DNA of 8,896 nt from JBCFBK01 sp038562555. GTDB taxonomy: Bacteria > Bacteroidota > Bacteroidia > Bacteroidales > Prolixibacteraceae. Below are positions 7,402 to 8,896 of the stretch, one piece after another. The stretch is taken from positions 1 through 8,896 of the forward strand of contig JBCFBK010000090.1 in assembly GCA_038562555.1 (NCBI GenBank), given 5' to 3'. Each line of letters begins with the position of its first letter. The stretch's first letter is position 1. The translations under genes were made by a program, and so were the position numbers. Under the pieces are notes generated by a model, which was given only the letters and a program-made list of their open reading frames with translations, did not search any database and was not told the DNA's origin.

Positions 7402-8896
7402 ATGCATTTTCGGAGCTGCCGTTGCTGGTTTTTATCTTCTTTCGGTATGCCGAGGGTGTTTCGCCGGTTTGTTTGATGAAGGTTTCGCGGAAGTATTTCA
7501 GATCATTGAATCCGGCTTCGTAGGCGGCTTCGGAGATGGTTATTCCTTTTGTCTCAATGAGCTGTATCGCCCGTTTTATTTTGACTGAGCGGATGAATTC
7601 ATTGATCGAAAGTCCGGTCAGCATTTTAATCTTCCGGTAAAGCGATGACCGGCTGAAATTCAGATCCTCGGCCAGTTTAAAAACAGCGGCATCCGATGTC
7701 AGGTATTTATCCAGTACCAGTTGTTCCGCTTTTTGCAGGAATCTCTGTTCCCGGTCTACCAGCATTTTATCCGGTTGAACTTCCCGTTGCGTCTGACCTG
7801 TTTTCTCTTTGAAATAATTCGACAGGCTGATCCGGTTTTGAATGAGCGATTCGACCCGTGCTTCGAGTATTTCGAAGTGGAAGGGCTTGGAGATATAATC
7901 GTCGGCGCCGGTTTTCAGCCCGGTGAGTTCGTCGGCCACCGTTCCTTTTGCTGTGAGCAGAATGATCGGAATGTGGCTGGTTGCGGTGCTGCTTTTCAGC
8001 TTCCTGCATACTTCGGTTCCTTGGATGCCCGGCATCATAATGTCGGAAATGATGATGTCGGGGATTAGTTTTTCGGCCAGCGCCATGCCTTTCTCTCCGT
8101 CTTCGGCCGTGTACACCTCAAAGCCCGACGCAAATTTACCGGCGAGCAGGGTTAAAATATCCGGATTATCTTCAATGATCAGCATAATCCTCCTGTCGGG
8201 ATTCTCCTGTGTTTGAGCGAATGCCGCTTCTTCCTGAACCACCAGCTTGTCGTCCGTCTTTCCTTCGGTCACTTTAATCTGACTGTCTTTAAAATGTTTG
8301 TGCCCCTTCAGGAAGGTGACCTTGAAGATACTTCCTTTGCCAACCGCACTGTTTACCGAGATTTGCCCCTGATGCAGTTCGACCAATGATTTGGTCAGGG
8401 ATAATCCGATTCCGGTGCTGGTCGATTTGTTTTCGGTCTTAAAGTAACGTTCAAAAATAAAGGGTAAAGCTTTTGGTGAAATACCCGATCCGGAATCGGA
8501 AACCTCGATGAACACTTCTTGTTGCGTTTCTTCGGCGCTCACCGATATCGTTCCGTTTTGCTGCGTGTATTTAAACGCATTCGACAACAGGTTATTCATG
8601 ATCATGGAGAACTTATCGGGATCTACCCAGAGGTCTACCGGCTGGACGGGCATCGCCAACCGCAGGCTGATCGCTTTGTTGTCGGCCAGTTCCTTAAAGC
8701 TCGAAAGATAATCGGCCAGCCATTTGGTCAGGCTGATCTTTTCGACCGAAAAATGCGGCGTACCGGTTTCAATGCTTCGGAATTCGAGCAACTGGTTGAT
8801 CAGTTCCAGCAACCGCGAGGAATGATAGCCGGCCGTCTTGAGCGACTCCGCAACCTTTTCGTTTTTTGAACGTCCCACCAGCTTTTTCAGATCATC
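7400..8896 (-). CDS. Hybrid two-component system sensor/regulator (HTCS), C-terminal part
   Basis: Transcriptional regulator of a PUL: one chain that senses a glycan breakdown product, phosphorylates itself and binds DNA. The frame is open to the window edge, giving 498 residues (numbered from 8896). The GTG at 8878 is internal. The window cuts inside the dimerisation domain: residues 1-45 (DDLKKLV...LLELINQLLEFRSIE) are its second helix, so the H-box histidine, membrane segment and periplasmic sensor lie outside. The ATPase domain has an N-box NNLLSNAFKYT (101-111), G1 DSGSGIS (134-140), F-box FERYF (148-152) and G2 STGIGLS (160-166). The receiver has acidic E242/D243, phospho-acceptor D285 (IISDIMMPG), T315 and K337 (SKPF). 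The AraC-type domain has two helix-turn-helices, about 405-426 and 455-486, ending ETPSAYRKK. All catalytic residues in view are intact. It converges on the operon and is its likely regulator. Confidence 0.96.
   Translation of the reverse strand, partial: DDLKKLVGRSKNEKVAESLKTAGYHSSRLLELINQLLEFRSIETGTPHFSVEKISLTKWLADYLSSFKELADNKAISLRLAMPVQPVDLWVDPDKFSMIMNNLLSNAFKYTQQNGTISVSAEETQQEVFIEVSDSGSGISPKALPFIFERYFKTENKSTSTGIGLSLTKSLVELHQGQISVNSAVGKGSIFKVTFLKGHKHFKDSQIKVTEGKTDDKLVVQEEAAFAQTQENPDRRIMLIIEDNPDILTLLAGKFASGFEVYTAEDGEKGMALAEKLIPDIIISDIMMPGIQGTEVCRKLKSSTATSHIPIILLTAKGTVADELTGLKTGADDYISKPFHFEILEARVESLIQNRISLSNYFKEKTGQTQREVQPDKMLVDREQRFLQKAEQLVLDKYLTSDAAVFKLAEDLNFSRSSLYRKIKMLTGLSINEFIRSVKIKRAIQLIETKGITISEAAYEAGFNDLKYFRETFIKQTGETPSAYRKKIKTSNGSSENA

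Noticed and set aside
8876..8878. GTG (minus strand) as the start of a stand-alone kinase/regulator
   Set aside because: It falls within the dimerisation domain, and the frame stays open to the window edge with matching residues; the protein is cut by the edge.

Overview
The window reads as one end of a polysaccharide/glycoside utilization locus (PUL) from a member of the Bacteroidota. The evidence is a SusC-type TonB-dependent transporter, a SusD-type surface lipoprotein, and a hybrid two-component regulator that joins kinase, receiver and AraC-type DNA-binding domains in one chain. Weak or absent Shine-Dalgarno sequences and A/T-rich leaders also fit this phylum. Genus-level placement is not possible from the sequence alone.

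Layout. Bases 1-3129 (+) hold most of a susC homologue whose 5' end lies outside the window. susD follows after 19 bases (3149-4831). A 105-base gap then holds an 18-bp hairpin and short heptad repeats. Next come a Tat-exported Gfo/Idh/MocA oxidoreductase (4937-6442), a 52-base gap with a second hairpin, and a Sec-exported sugar phosphate isomerase/epimerase-like TIM-barrel protein (6495-7340). The plus-strand unit ends at a bidirectional intrinsic terminator (about 7355-7401). On the minus strand, the C-terminal 498 residues of a hybrid two-component sensor/regulator run from the right window edge to 7400, convergent with the operon; its sensor domain and phospho-acceptor histidine lie outside the window.

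How the genes may work together. SusC and SusD would capture a glycoside or oligosaccharide at the cell surface and bring it into the periplasm. Both enzymes carry export signals and so should act there. The part of the operon seen here encodes no recognisable glycoside hydrolase or polysaccharide lyase. It has instead a dehydrogenase and a metal-dependent isomerase/lyase-fold protein. That pairing resembles the oxidative '3-keto-glycoside' route described for related gene pairs in gut Bacteroides, where the sugar is oxidised at C3 and the glycosidic bond is then broken by elimination rather than hydrolysis. Assigning this locus to that route is inference. The convergent regulator is the natural candidate to sense the substrate. 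The N-terminal remnant of SusC also hints at an STN signalling domain.

The most notable points are the hydrolase-free enzyme pair, the long hairpin and heptad repeats between susD and the oxidoreductase, and the possible dual regulatory input.
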